This document shows, piece after piece, positions 23,301-35,767 of a stretch of 64,000 nucleotides of DNA. The stretch's first letter is position 1; every line of letters begins with the position of its first letter. The position numbers and the translations under genes were made by a program. The notes under the pieces were generated by a model. The model ran no database searches, had not been told where the DNA came from, and saw only the letters and a program-made list of their open reading frames with translations. This DNA comes from Nematostella vectensis (Eukaryota > Cnidaria > Anthozoa > Actiniaria > Edwardsiidae): assembly GCF_932526225.1 (NCBI RefSeq), contig NC_064035.1, positions 3,471,501 through 3,535,500 of the forward strand, read 5' to 3'.

Positions 23301-26300
23301 TCATTAGCAGCCACAATACACCGGTATTATAAAACTCACACAAAAGAAGAATTTCGGATAACGTTGTTATTTAAGAGCTGAAAAAAATCCATGAAAAAAT
23401 GTTGCTTTATAACCATTTGTTGTCTATCATTTAATGACTTATCATTTCCCCTGGAATTATAATTAGTCGATAAGGCTAGATCTGATGATTCCTAGGACAC
23501 ACGGGACCCCGGCAGCTAAATAATTATTTTTTGTTCGTGACTGGAGTATTTATGATTTTGAAAACAAAAATCTTAGATTAACCCATAATAGACAACATTC
23601 AGTACGCATCTATTTGTATATTTGGCAACTGCGACCTCTTCGACCCCCTGCAGAGGAAAGTTGTGCAAGCGCGCGTAATTTTATGTTTTGGCGGGAAAAG
23701 TACCAAAAAATATTAGTAAACAAAAACGCTTATACATTAACTGTTATACATTTTACACTTTCGGGTGTGTTACAAGCTTCAAACAAGAGAATCAGGCACT
23801 AAACAGGAAAGGGTTTTTATTTGTGGCGATCCCCTCGTCGTCGCTTTCGCGTTGGTTCAGCCTCCTTGGATTCCAAAGGGGGGGGGGGGGGGGGGGAAGC
23901 AATTTTGAATTGATCAGTTAATCAGACAGTAGGTAGAACAGTTATCAGAGAGTAGGTAGAATGATTAAGACTTGTTTCAAAGTAAATAGGAAACATAGAA
24001 GGAAAGTCAGGAGGAGGGTCTTTCCCTCCTTCATCTCCCCCAGGTAGACGTAGCGATAAAACAACCTGTCATCAAGTTTTCTCTGAGCTTTCTCCTTCTG
24101 AGAGGAGGGCGTGAAAGACATCACGCTTCTACATTTGAAAATCCGACTCAAGACTTAAACTCGAGAGATTGTTTAAAACACTTTAATCTGTTTAAGTAAT
24201 TTTGTCTTGTATGTTGCGAGGTGGCGAACTGGTGCAGGTTGCATTGTTTAACTGTTGCACTCAGTAAAACAAATATTTTACAGCTCATTCAAGAGACGCA
24301 GTTTTCTCTTGGTCTTAAATGGCAGGTTAAAACATGCTGTTAAAAGTGAAGAGCATAAAGGAAAAACTCTCGCAGCGGGAAATTTAACTTGTCAAAATGC
24401 ATTGTGCTGCAACTTTGCATTGGTCCTCGTCATCCAAGTATTAGTTTATATAGCTAGATAATGCATAGTAAGGACAAGAAACATTTGGAAAGCGTGGTGA
24501 GCTTTTTTATATATATATCTAGACACTTATACACATATATGTGTGCGTCTGGATATAAGCGACATCATCTCTATATATATCTATTTCATATTCTGATTGA
24601 AGACACCGCTCTTTCTAATTCCTACAATCTGTTTTTGTAAAAACCGAAAAAAAATTGCTTTTTAATCAAATCCCTATATTTAACCAAGAAGAGCGAGCTT
24701 AGTTAGGTAATAGCTTTGTCGACTCTTAAAAAAATATTTCTCCGGTGCAATATACTATATTATAAACAGTTCAGTACAACACTTTTCCTTTCTCGCCAAC
24801 AATTAGGACTTACAGCACGACAAACGAGCCTAGGACATCTATCGGGGCACATCAGCAAGAGTGTGCTTTATAAAGGAAAAAAAAAATTAACGATTCATTT
24901 TGCTTTTATTCCCAAATACCTTTTAAATCATGTTATCTAAATAAAGCAAGTGTTTTACCTATCTAAAATAAAAACAGCTGAATGGAGATTATTGAAACCA
25001 TATATGTTATCTAAACAAATACTTCATGCTGCGTTTGTTTTAGTTAACACATCATAAACTTAATATTGTTAAATCCTGAAATCCCAGCTAAAAAAAGAAA
25101 AATATATTGAACGTGTCTCACTTTGACCCCCCGCGAGTTATCGCATTCCAATATGCTACTGTTGCGTTGGATGGCGCACTTTGCACCGTTAAGTACTAAT
25201 GCAAATCTTATTACAAAGCACTCTGATGCCTCTACCACGGGCGAGACGTGATCCATAATGGTTTTTACAGCTGCATCTCTTTAGCTTTACAAATTCTTTT
25301 ATCATTTTCACCGATTTTTAAGTGTTGCACGAAAAAAATCTTTGTTCCTATACTACCACCTGCCATACATATAAATTCTTTTCAAAAGAGTTTTTGGACA
25401 AATTAAAAAGGGAACCTATAGGTACATATAAAAGTTTTAGGTGTTACAAAGACAAAGGTAATAAGCAATAGTTCATTAACGCTATGTAGCGTTTAACGTT
25501 ATTCCTCTAATCTCGTAATCGCAGACAATTACCAGGTATTCCTTTGGAAAAACACTTTGTGATTTTAGCGTGGGAGGAACAGCAGATGTAGGACGATTCT
25601 TGCTTTGTTACTGTACCCTTTAGACGTGAACACCGCCTTCGAGTTCAATATCAGACTTGCACTGTCATGGTGAACATTGGTGACGATTTAGATAAGAAAT
25701 ACTGTGCTATAAGGAATAACCCTTCTAACATTTGTGAATAACATAAAGCACAACTTTATGAAGATAACACTCCGAGTTTAGATCACATAATTAGCCGTGT
25801 GTCCTGTTTAGCTAAGCATTTGCCAGTTGTATTAGTGTGCTGCCTGTTAATTAAGATCAAGTATAACAGGCCGCTAAACTACACCCCCTACTCCGTAACA
25901 TCGACAAAAACGTCTTGCTAGCTACTGATCACGTACGAACACACCGGAGAAAAAATTTTTATCGACAAACTCTCCAAAAACATTAGTGTAAACGATATTG
26001 TATAGAAGCAGGAAAAGTGTTTTGAGGGTGCGATGCTTAAAAGTATGAAATATTTAGGCGTCCTTAACTTAATTAGGGAAAGATGATAAATAAATTATGA
26101 CTCAAGTGTTAGGCGCGCAGGCCCGTGAAATGTGCAAAATTGGGGCCTCAATGAAGCCGTCAAGCCGTCACACGGGGGGCTGTCATTAGCCAAAGCCTAG
26201 TTTACCAGTAGAATGGGCGGGGCCTAGTCTGCCTGAAAAGCTTGCACCGAGAAACGCTCGACACCAGTACGCACAAGTTGTGAAAGAGCTGTGACTTAAC

Positions 26301-26460
26301 CACTTCACGGTGAGTAACAAAACTCCACCTATTTAAACGCCATTATATCAACAATATATGCAACAATATCCAGGGCAATCTTTGACAAGCTAAGATAGTC
26401 ATTGCATTGAATGAAATTTGACGCATTTTTGAGGGTTTTTTTCTTTGTTAAAGGTACCTG
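20352..26460. other. Long gene-free stretch
   Basis: About 6 kb of AT-rich DNA with no exon I can support. It contains a G-run at about 23877-23896 and an AT-rich dinucleotide patch near 24510-24600. A GC-box-like GGGCGGGGC at about 26215 precedes a donor-like CACGGTGAGT at about 26306 and could mark a non-coding first exon (see findings). Confidence 0.4.
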
Positions 26461-26463
26461 CGA

Positions 26464-26992
26464 GCTGAGTTTTTAATCTTTACATCCAAACATTTATTTA
26501 AGGGTATTACTGTCTATTGCTAGTCTGGCTTTTTAATCTTTACATCAAAACATTTTTGTTACGGTATTACTGTGTGTTGCTATTCCCCGCAAGTTTTTTT
26601 TCTCGCATTAATCGGTTCATCCCCTTCGCCAAAGCGGTATTTTGTTACGGCATTACTGTGTGTTGCTATTCCCCGCAAGTTTTTTTTTCTCGCATTAATC
26701 GGTTCATCCCCTTCGCCAAAGCGGTATTTTGTTACGGTATTTCTGTCTGTTGCTATTCCCCGCAAGTTTTTTTTTCTCGCATTAATCGGTTCATCCCCTT
26801 CGCCAAAGCGGTATTTTGTTACGGTATTTCTGTCTGTTGCTATTCCACGCAAGTTTTTTTTTCTCGCATTAATCGGTTATCCCCTTCGCCAAAGCGGTAT
26901 TTTGTTACGGTATTTCTGTCTGTTGCTATCCCACGCAAGTTTTTTCTTCTCGCCTTAATCGGTTCATACCCTTCGCCAAAGCGCTACTGGGC
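26464..26992. repeat. 87-bp minisatellite, about 5 copies, plus a 60-bp duplication
   Basis: CTATTCC(C/A)CGCAAG recurs with spacings 86, 87, 87 and 86 (reference points 26581, 26667, 26754, 26841, 26927). Each unit contains TCTCGCATTAATCGG and CCCTTCGCCAAAGCGG. Just before it, TTTTTAATCTTTACATC is duplicated about 60 bp apart. Since 87 is 29 codons, long open frames arise on both strands; I regard these as by-products of the array, not genes. Confidence 0.9.
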
Positions 26993-29900
26993 ATCGCACC
27001 AGAACCATAATCAACCCAACGTTAACCATCTTTTGCATGTTGAAAAGGATGATTTGTCAAGAAAAACGCGTAATGCTTTTGAGATCATCCCAGTTTTCCT
27101 CCCGCAAAATAAATAAGACCTAAATTTCTGCATCTACTTTACAGGGGAAAATTAGAAGTAGAAAATTTGGTCAGTGAAAAAGGGGTGCGTGGCGAGGCTA
27201 TTTGAGAAATACTTTAACTGTATCGAAAAGTGCTTTAGCACCCGATGCGGCTTGTTAGACTTAAGCAGTGGGGGATGATAATATTTTGTTGGTGCTGTAA
27301 AATGCTGGCAAGTAGTCGATCGGTTGACGGCGTAGCAGTGAGCTTAATGAAGCGAGTCACGTCCAAAGGGGAGGAGATTCCGCCCACTAACCTGCGCGCC
27401 ACTTGTTTAGCTGTCACAGGAATTATGTCAACGATGACAACGAGAAAACCGCTGGGACGGCTTGTCGGTGGAATGTAAATTTGTCGATATTTTAAAGAAC
27501 ATCCTTTTCTTACGCCGTACGATCAGTTGAGAAATTCAGTTTGCGAATTGATTTTCAAGCTTCTTAATGGACAATGCACTAGCGACCTGAATGGTGTAGG
27601 GTTCTTTTGATAAATCAGTCGGCGGACAAAGAGGACTATAGAGATTCTTGTCTTCTCTAATGATATTGCCCCTTTAAAGTCCATGTATATCTTCCCTTGC
27701 ATTGTTCTGCATTTCATCTAATGTTCACATCAAAAAGGATATCGCTATCGAACAAGGGTGAAATTAACAATGTCTGAACAGCAATAGCTTTAAAAATACA
27801 ACATCTCACCACAGCTGGCGATACCAAAAAAACATCTCTATAACGTTGAAGAATTTGATTCTTTAAGAATTCTTAGAAATAGGTTTTAGTGCTCAGCAGT
27901 GAGTAGCAGACAACTCTCTAAACAAAAGGATAATCATGTTACTTCAAAGTAAAAAGAATTAAGTGAGTCTTCATAAATAGGTGATAAAGCGTGCTGCATA
28001 AATAGCCCGATAGCCAGCGAGAAAAAAAAAAGCATATGGCCCCAGACATATTTTTAATCTAGATCTTGCTTATTGCAATTGTTTTAATTCTAAATTAGCC
28101 GTGTGGTGCGTAACCCCTGAAGGTGAAACACCCTTAGAGTGGTGTGTAATCATCTCTAAGATATACGATATACATTGTCGCACCATGGTGAGGCTTTTCA
28201 GGGAAAAAAAGAAACCTTTCCTAGGAACAGTTCAAGGCAAGACCCGTCGCCTTTTAGGCACTTTAAGCTTATTGGATTTCGAGCTAATAATGGTTTAGCA
28301 TGAAAACTTAATGTTCCTTTTAATGATGGAGATCATTCGTGAACAATAAATTAAGCCAAGGGATGCCAGGTGAATGGAAACTCAAAATTTCCCAATTGGC
28401 ATGGACTCATAATAGGCACAGTTAATGAGTGGGAGAAGTTGTTGAAATGTTCAGATAAGCAGATTGATTATAACCGCAAATAAAGTAAAAAACCTAGTTC
28501 ACTACTACTCATCTAATGAGCAGGACAAACATATAGAAAACACACTCCATCTTTTGTTGGCAAACATGGCCAACACCTAAAAAACTGATGACCAATCTAT
28601 CTATTCCAAAATTGCGTGAAAAAGTTTTAATTTTTGTCGGCTCATAGGGACTTGCACATGTGACACCGAAAGGCCCTGAAGGGATTTTTATATAAATGCA
28701 TTTTAAAAAGTCGAACTAAGACAAATGGACAATAGTGCTCACGACAAAGACTGGTAGGGACTGAAACTATATTCTTCATTTTACCATACCATAGCAACAA
28801 ACTACCGGTAGGGGTTGTCGAATTACCCTCTTTGAAAAAAAAAATACAAATAGCACCAGGACAAAGGAAAAGCCGGAATGTTTACCGGTGATAACGATTT
28901 GCCCAAACAAATGAAGTTTGGATCGCTGTAAGTTTGACTTAACACCTCCGTTGGGTAAACCTCAGTCGGCGGAACAGATCGGCAAAGATATAAGGTTATA
29001 AACTCGATTCTTTTTTTAATAAAAAAGATAGGCAAGAGTTTGTTTTGAACTTTGGTCGAGTTTCATTTTAGGTATTGTCATTAAAAAAAGGCTTTTAAAG
29101 TGTTTCGTAAACAATGTTATTAAGATTTTCAAATATTGAATAACAATAAAAGAAGGCTAGACCATTTAGCTATTCCCTAAAACAGCCTCCACTAACAGGA
29201 ATCGCACAGTTTCGATCCTCTCTCTCGGCCAGCTTTTGAAATTCAGTGGCGCCAACAAGCCTGAGTCTACACTAACAATCATGATATTATTCTATTAGTT
29301 TAAGTTCAAGTAATCAGGAGTGCTGAGTATTATCACAACAATAAAAAAGCGAACAAGGCTTAAGAAAGCGAGGTGTTAGCTTGAAGAAAAGCCTTCGGGG
29401 GGAACAGTTATTGCTAGAACAACCAATACGGACACTGAAGCACCGAACAGAACATTCCAGAGCAAGCTGATAGACACCGCTGATCTTGTAAGTTATTAAG
29501 AAAACGAGGAAAAGAAAAAAGAGTATGTCTATACATGCTTTATGATAAGATACTTTTTTATGATTCTAAAATGTATTTCTGGTTTAAGCAGGAGACAGCC
29601 GGATTTTTTGTGTGTATTCTGTAAGTGTCTATACACAGTATAACGCTTGCATAGCATAGTGTCTTAGCACAGTAAAAACGTATGTGAGGGTGTGAGTGTT
29701 TGGATGGTAACAAGTCGGTTTTTCAGGATTGTTTGGACGGGAGTAAGCTAGCGTCCTGCGGGAAACACAGTTGGGAATCTGGCCATTTGCTAAGGTGTTC
29801 AAGTATGTTTACTTTTAAATCACACAAGCTCCATAGGCGGTATTACATCAAACGAATAACGCACATGTTTGCCTACAATTCTTGTTAACAAAGGCAGTTC

Positions 29901-30387
29901 GCGTGCTTTACTGTTCCCAGGTCAATAGAAGACGTAAACAGATTGATCTCCTAGAGTTCGAGAGCTTTCACAACATTTTTTAATTTAGTATTTCTATTCG
30001 GTTTTAACTTTATTTAGTGGCGGGTATTTTGAAGCAAGGCGTGTTATTATTCATTCGCATACTACAGTGTGGGCTGGTCGGCGTGGACAAAGAACTTTTA
30101 ATTGGTGCTAGCTTCACAGTAGTTGCTTAAACAGGGAATTTGTTTTGCCAACTTGATGAGATATTTCCTGAAACTACCCTTACACAAACTGTGACGGCCA
30201 CATACTTAGAATATGGACTTAAGTAATTAAGTATTACCTAATGCTAGTGTACTTCGTCGAATTGTAGCCATAGCGAATCTTTTTCATAACCACCATTGAT
30301 ACGGCAATTAAAATGTTACGATACTAGTCATTAACATATAGTAAACTGTTTGCTTTTTATCCCAAGTCATTTTGCTCGCGTAGAGAC
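26993..30387. other. Gene-free stretch
   Basis: No exon is supported in this AT-rich region. Open frames are short, with no recognisable motif. Confidence 0.45.
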
Positions 30388-30390
30388 TAA

Positions 30391-31063
30391 TGCTGTGTTT
30401 ACAATTGAGCGTTCAACCTAGGTTGAGTAACTACCCAACCTAGGTTAGATTTGGAGTGTGTGTGAACACGCTCGAAATAGCCACTAATGTGCCAGCAATT
30501 ACAAAGGATCCGCAACCTAGGTTCGGTTGAGCTCAACCATTCCAGGAGGCATGGTTGAGCGTACTCAACCGAGGTTACAGGCAAATCTGTTGACAGTTCT
30601 TGCGCTTTCCGATGTCAGTCATTTCTCAAATAGTGTTTACTCAATAGTCATGAGATTACCACATGTTTTCTAGATCTGCGCATTTTGCTGGACATTTTAT
30701 ACAATACTTTACAACAAACTTGTTTTCAAGTCAAGGGACTGCGAATCCCTAACGTACTAGCACAAAAAAACTCGACGAAAACGACAAACATAACAGAAAA
30801 CATCAGGCAAGGTGGTCCCTAAAAGATCATCTTGAATTATAGTGAATCTCAAGCAGAAGCCACCACAGAATAACAAGAACGGCCAGGAAAATCACAATAA
30901 TCGCAGCAGCAATTTGACCTCAGAATTCAAATTGATAACACCGGCGCTGTTCCAGCTGAATGATCAACCGAGGTTAAGTTTTCAAGTTTAAACGCATTTC
31001 TCCTAACCGGGGTTCAGTTAACCACAAACTGAACCTAGGTTGACGCTTAATGTAAACACAGCA
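30391..31063. mobile_element. Harbinger-like non-autonomous element, TAA target site
   Basis: The left end TGCTGTGTTTACAATTGAGC... and the right end (reverse complement TGCTGTGTTTACATTAAGCG...) match over about 37 bases including CAACCTAGGTT. TAA flanks both ends (30388-30390 and 31064-31066), which fits the 3-bp TWA target of PIF/Harbinger elements. The 673-bp interior has many copies of the palindrome AACCTAGGTT or half-sites (CTCAACC, GGTTGAG) and no coding capacity. Confidence 0.75.
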
Positions 31064-31066
31064 TAA

Positions 31067-34000
31067 GTATCTCTCTATACATCCGTTGCCATGGTACATC
31101 TATTGAAATCATAACGTCATATAATAATTATCAGTAAATAAAGTGAGCCCTCGGCCAAGTGCCTTTGCCAAATCCCTAGGCAGCTTTACTGAGCTGGTGA
31201 ATGTGAAATCTAGCGAAGTACCCCTTGTATACAGCAGCTTTTTGTTAATTTTAACAAAGTGCTGCCAACAGCCCATCTAGCATGCTAAGCAATTCTTTCA
31301 CAAGCAAGTGCGATAAGGGGTTTTATTTTAGAATCCATGCGGTTCAGAGTTATTAGAACATAACATCGGAGTTCTTAATTTAATTACTACCATTGTTGTA
31401 CAAAGTTTGAAGTTGCCGACACGTTCACCGAAATCATTCGGCAAGTTATTATTGTATATGCGCACATGTGAAGAAATCCCGCAGCCGGTTTCTTTTTTCC
31501 TTTTTTGACGGGAGGAAGATAAGGTGGGCTTGCTTGCTGGGGATGGTGAGGACCGCCTAATGCAAGAGAGATGCCTGGCACGTGCGGCCTATACATCAAG
31601 TGTTCATACTTTGTTTTATCCCTTTTCCGCGGACAACTGAGGACGCGCGGACGCGCAAATTATTATCAGTCTTTTCAAATACAATATATATGCGATATCC
31701 AACAAAGTAAAATTAAAGGAAATAAGTGAAGATCGCGTGTCGTTTTGCGTCTTGCAACGGGGTTCCACGAGTCGAATAAAATATGTATTCCATTAGCCGT
31801 GAATAAGTCTAGGCCCCTAAGTCTACATGACGACGAAAGAGCAAACAATCGCGTTGATCCGACGACAAAATTAACACTTAGCGCCTTCATAAGTCAATAG
31901 TCCGTTTGCTCGCTTAATTCGAAACGCACACTTCTCACCTAAGCTTTAGGAGGATCAGGACAAGAGCGAGTAAAAATATATCTGATTCAAAACAGCGCGA
32001 TAAAGAGCTAGTTGCAATGATTGGGACAAGTGAATCCTCAGGTTTTAATTCGTATAGATGCTTATCTGTCTGATCAGGATGCGCGTGTTCGGAGAGACAG
32101 CGTGTAACGTGCCTCATGCTCGCATATATGCTAGCAAGAGAATGCAGGGGCTTTTGTAAGGAGTGCGAACCAGCAATCGGACAAGTGCCGACATCTTCCA
32201 TGTCACAACATTGTCGAGAGGGGGCGTTTCGCTACAATTTACACTCCAAATTCGAACAAGAACGTAATACGATCTCTTGAAGCAAACTCTTTGGGAATCC
32301 TATAATTAATCATAAGTGCCCCCAGGTAGCTGACCTCGGAAATCGCTCCCATTGTTTTGAAAGCTACTGGGCCTGCCTGACTTAGATAATAAGCCCCGAG
32401 ATTGACTTGCCCTACACACAGCTGTACTGCCTCTCTTGGCCTTTCACAAAAGGTGATATTTATTGTGAGCGGACAACTTGTCCAGCCTTAGTTGAACCGT
32501 CGGTCAATCAAATGCGGCACATCAAAAGGTCTCTAATCAACCCTATCAGTTTTTAGTCTATCGATAATATTTTTTTACAACCACGCCTGACTAGCAATAT
32601 TATTCTTGTGTGTTCTTTCTGGGATCACAGGCCGAAACCACAGTTAGTCGAAGTGCTTGATAAAGTGCGCGTGAAACAGATCGTGCATGCAGAGCGGAGG
32701 CGGCGAAACAGACGCTTTGTTTACTGAAGAGCCACCAATCTATCAGGCAAACACTTGGGCAATTGAGAAAGAAGGACCGCAGCTCACTTGTGCTTATTCA
32801 ATAATCTCTTTATGCAGTTCCCCAAGACCGAGGTAAGAGAGTGATACCGGCGCACTAGAGTCTGAAGTGTGTAGAATTGCTTATTAATTGCACATGTACT
32901 TAAAATAAAAGCACTCTCGTAACGTCTCAACAGCACGCACTGATACACCATAGAGACACTTTATTCGGTAATCATAATAATATACTTTTAAGTCTAAGGA
33001 AAGCCGCTTACGGATGTGATAAAACTTTAAAAAAAGTGCGCTTTTTGCGGAATCGACATCACGGTATCCAGGCGCTAACTCAATGCACTTACGGACAACT
33101 AACACGGGAGATGTAAACAAAAAGACAAGAGACGTTTAATAGCTGCTTGGTAAAAAAAATCGACTCAGCATGTAAACGATCAACACACACTGAGCAAACG
33201 GTGGACCCCATAGAGCGAATCATGTTCGCGTATTATCTGAGACTATTATACTTTAGATAAACTACGCATCCCTCTCCCAGCTGGAATCTGAAGTCCAGCG
33301 CAGAAATTACTCGAGTAGAGAGCGTTTTCTAAAAAATGGAGTCGGCAAGATTAAGCTTCAATAGCTAATGAATAAGCTATAGAATCAGGCTGGTAATCAT
33401 GTCCACGCTTGTGCTCAACTGTTAAAATAAATACAAATCAATTAAAGGTTTGAATAGCGATCCATTTCGTTTGTACCTTTACCGTGGTGCTACTACAAAC
33501 TAACACTGACTATCATAGTAACTTTAATCTATAATGCAAATATAACACGGTGTGTCAGAGATAAACATACCAATAAGCTCGTATTGTCTTCGCATTGTGC
33601 TGTGTGTATTTGAATGCAGCGAAGGGCTTACATACGGCTGACTGGTTCTGTCGGTAAGCCATGCTTTGAAGAGACAGGAACGTTCATCTAGCTTGATGGT
33701 GCCACTATTACGAGCCGTCCCATCAAACGCCCCTAAACGTACCCTGAACGCCCCCTCTCTCGAGTCAAACACCCACTAGGGTGCAGATCCAATTACCTGA
33801 AGGGTGCTATTCGTACATAGAAATGCACTAAGCCCGTGAGTTAGGGTCATGGCGACCGGGCCCCGAGTATGAATGGTGTGTTTTCACCACTATTATTATA
33901 CCGACTTCAAACCGACGATTAGAACTTCCGTTAACAATCGAGAGGCGTGAAGTACGAACAGACTCAAGCTTTACTATGTAGTTTTTTCCGGCTAAAGTAA

Positions 34001-34330
34001 TAGATTAGCGGGGCTCTCGCACAGGTGCTAAGAGGTAAACTATCTTCTAAGTGTCACAGATTTCGTCAAACTCGAGAGTCCATGCCGCCCGCTCCCGATA
34101 GCTCTCTTTTGTCTTGTCCGTAAAGATTGGTTTAGAATAATAGTTCCATTTGAAGAAACTTATTATATGTCAACAAATCCCTATCATTCAATCATCTTTG
34201 TCAAAGAGACCGGTAGGCCCTCGCTGATTGGATGCCAATAAGGAGGCGGCATCTTAAAAGAGTTGTACATCACAGACTTGGCTGAATCAATAGAGGCCGT
34301 GAGTTATCAGGCCACGCACTAGAGCTGTTG
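31067..34330. other. Gene-free stretch upstream of the Sp6-9 gene
   Basis: No exon is supported. As 5' flank of a developmental transcription factor it may contain enhancers, or an N-terminal exon too short to recognise. A CCAAT-type motif (GATGCCAATAAGG) lies near 34230. Confidence 0.4.
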
Positions 34331-34337
34331 TATAAAT
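34331..34337 (+). promoter_or_regulatory. TATA box of the Sp6-9 gene
   Basis: TATAAAT on the plus strand, about 225 bases upstream of the first in-frame ATG of the Sp6-9 reading frame. Its position would place transcription start near 34360. Confidence 0.5.
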
Positions 34338-34370
34338 CCACGCCAAAACTCTCACGAGAACCCAACGCAA

Positions 34371-34400
34371 ATGTGTTTATGTTTGGCCAACAAATATTGA
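34371..34400 (+). other. Short upstream ORF in the Sp6-9 leader
   Basis: ATG to TGA, nine codons, lying between the TATA box and the main reading frame. If transcription starts near 34360 it would be the first ATG of the mRNA and could reduce translation of the main ORF. Confidence 0.35.
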
Positions 34401-34555
34401 GCTAAAGCTTTAGGTTTGCGGGAGCGTGTTTGAGTAGAACTGAAGTTGATTCGATTAGCGGCTTATTACCTGCTCAGTTCAGTAACCCGACGTGTTTCCG
34501 CTCTGTCTACTCACAGGAACTACTAGACACGGCGAGTAGTCAACCAAGCACTGGG

Positions 34556-35767
34556 ATGCTAGCTGCAACTTGTAGTCGCATTGGACATCAGCAATCGCCA
34601 CCAGTCGCGGACGTGACTACAGCAAAGGGATTCTACCCATGGAAATCGCCGCCTCATCTTGAAAGTGTGGCCCTACAAAGAGCTCGCTTTAACGGAGAAC
34701 CAAGCATAGGGGGGATAACTTCGGCGTTTACTTCAACATATGAGACTTCACTGAGTGAGCGGCCGGTAGAGAACGTGTACACAGTTTGCAATAGCTTAGC
34801 GGCTGGACGTGGCGGTACGTCTTCAAGCCCTGTGGCTGTAATGAGTCGAATGCATCAATCGATATCAGACTATCCTCGTATTGGTCACTCGTATCACGAA
34901 AACCCCTGGTATAAACAGTCGCTAGACCACCACACACATGCTCAGCACAGGCAAGGCTTTTGGGAGGTTCACGGCGGTCCCTGGCTTGAGGGATCGACTT
35001 CAGCAGCCTCGTATCATCCTCCTCTTAGCCATTTCTCGTCGGGGCTGCCGCACGAATACACGTCGAGTAACGTGCCTCATCCAGTGCCCGCATTAGCACC
35101 AACGGTGACTGTAGGGAACCACCCGCACTTCTTCCCCCCTACATCATACCTACCTGGTGATCCAATCAAGTCCTCCTACCCTACGTATATTGACGGCCCT
35201 GCTTCGTACTTCCCGGGAACTGCGGCGTTTTTACAGTCAACGCCGAGTCTCGTGCCTAGAACTACCCGTCGGTACACTGGACGAGCCACTTGTGACTGTC
35301 CAAATTGTCAGGATAACGAGAGAATGAGTGCAAGTGGAGCACCCTTCAGGAAAAAGTCCCAGCATATCTGCCACATCCCCGGCTGCGGGAAGGTTTACGG
35401 CAAGACCTCGCATTTGAAGGCGCATTTACGGTGGCACACGGGAGAACGACCATTCGTGTGCAATTGGCTGTTCTGCGGGAAAAGGTTCACGCGATCGGAT
35501 GAGCTACAAAGACATCTACGTACTCACACTGGAGAAAAACGCTTCGCGTGTCCTATCTGTAGCAAGCGCTTTATGCGCGGTGATCACTTGTCAAAACACG
35601 TTAAAACGCATAATAATATCACACCAAAGAAAGCGGACTCTGAAAAATCTGAGGATGAGAAAACCACGAACTCGGAGGATCAACGGAGTGAGGAAGAATC
35701 TAACAATGTTTGCGTCTCTGAGTCCCTCGCAGACTCAGTTCGTACGCGCATTCTAAGTGACTCATGA
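34556..35767 (+). CDS. Sp6-9: Sp6-9 (Sp8/9-like) zinc-finger transcription factor
   Basis: This is a sequence-specific DNA-binding nuclear protein of the Sp/KLF family; Sp6-9 members act in appendage, tentacle and neural patterning in animals. From the ATG at 34556 it is 403 aa. It opens with the Sp box ([10 protein letters not shown]), then GFYPWK at about 25-30, a Buttonhead box CDCPNC at 246-251 preceded by RRYTGRAT (typical of Sp6-9 and not Sp1-4), and three adjacent C2H2 fingers at 272-352 with linkers HTGERPF and HTGEKRF. The tail is acidic and Ser-rich. Finger 3 reads RGDHLSKH where RSDHLSKH is usual. The reading frame stays open upstream to about 34406 without an ATG, so a longer protein spliced from an upstream exon is possible; vertebrate Sp8/9 have about 20 residues before the MLAATC segment. 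No intron interrupts this part. Confidence 0.93.
   Translation: MLAATCSRIGHQQSPPVADVTTAKGFYPWKSPPHLESVALQRARFNGEPSIGGITSAFTSTYETSLSERPVENVYTVCNSLAAGRGGTSSSPVAVMSRMHQSISDYPRIGHSYHENPWYKQSLDHHTHAQHRQGFWEVHGGPWLEGSTSAASYHPPLSHFSSGLPHEYTSSNVPHPVPALAPTVTVGNHPHFFPPTSYLPGDPIKSSYPTYIDGPASYFPGTAAFLQSTPSLVPRTTRRYTGRATCDCPNCQDNERMSASGAPFRKKSQHICHIPGCGKVYGKTSHLKAHLRWHTGERPFVCNWLFCGKRFTRSDELQRHLRTHTGEKRFACPICSKRFMRGDHLSKHVKTHNNITPKKADSEKSEDEKTTNSEDQRSEEESNNVCVSESLADSVRTRILSDS

Noticed and set aside
26517-27116. A 199-codon open frame with 29-residue repeats
   Set aside because: It coincides with the 87-bp minisatellite, is open on both strands, and has no known domain. The frame is a product of a period divisible by three.
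33849-33872. ATGGCGACCGGGCCCCGA followed by GTATGA as a possible Sp6-9 first coding exon
   Set aside because: Its phase does not match the acceptor candidates near 34411, and the encoded residues do not resemble the Sp8/9 N-terminus.
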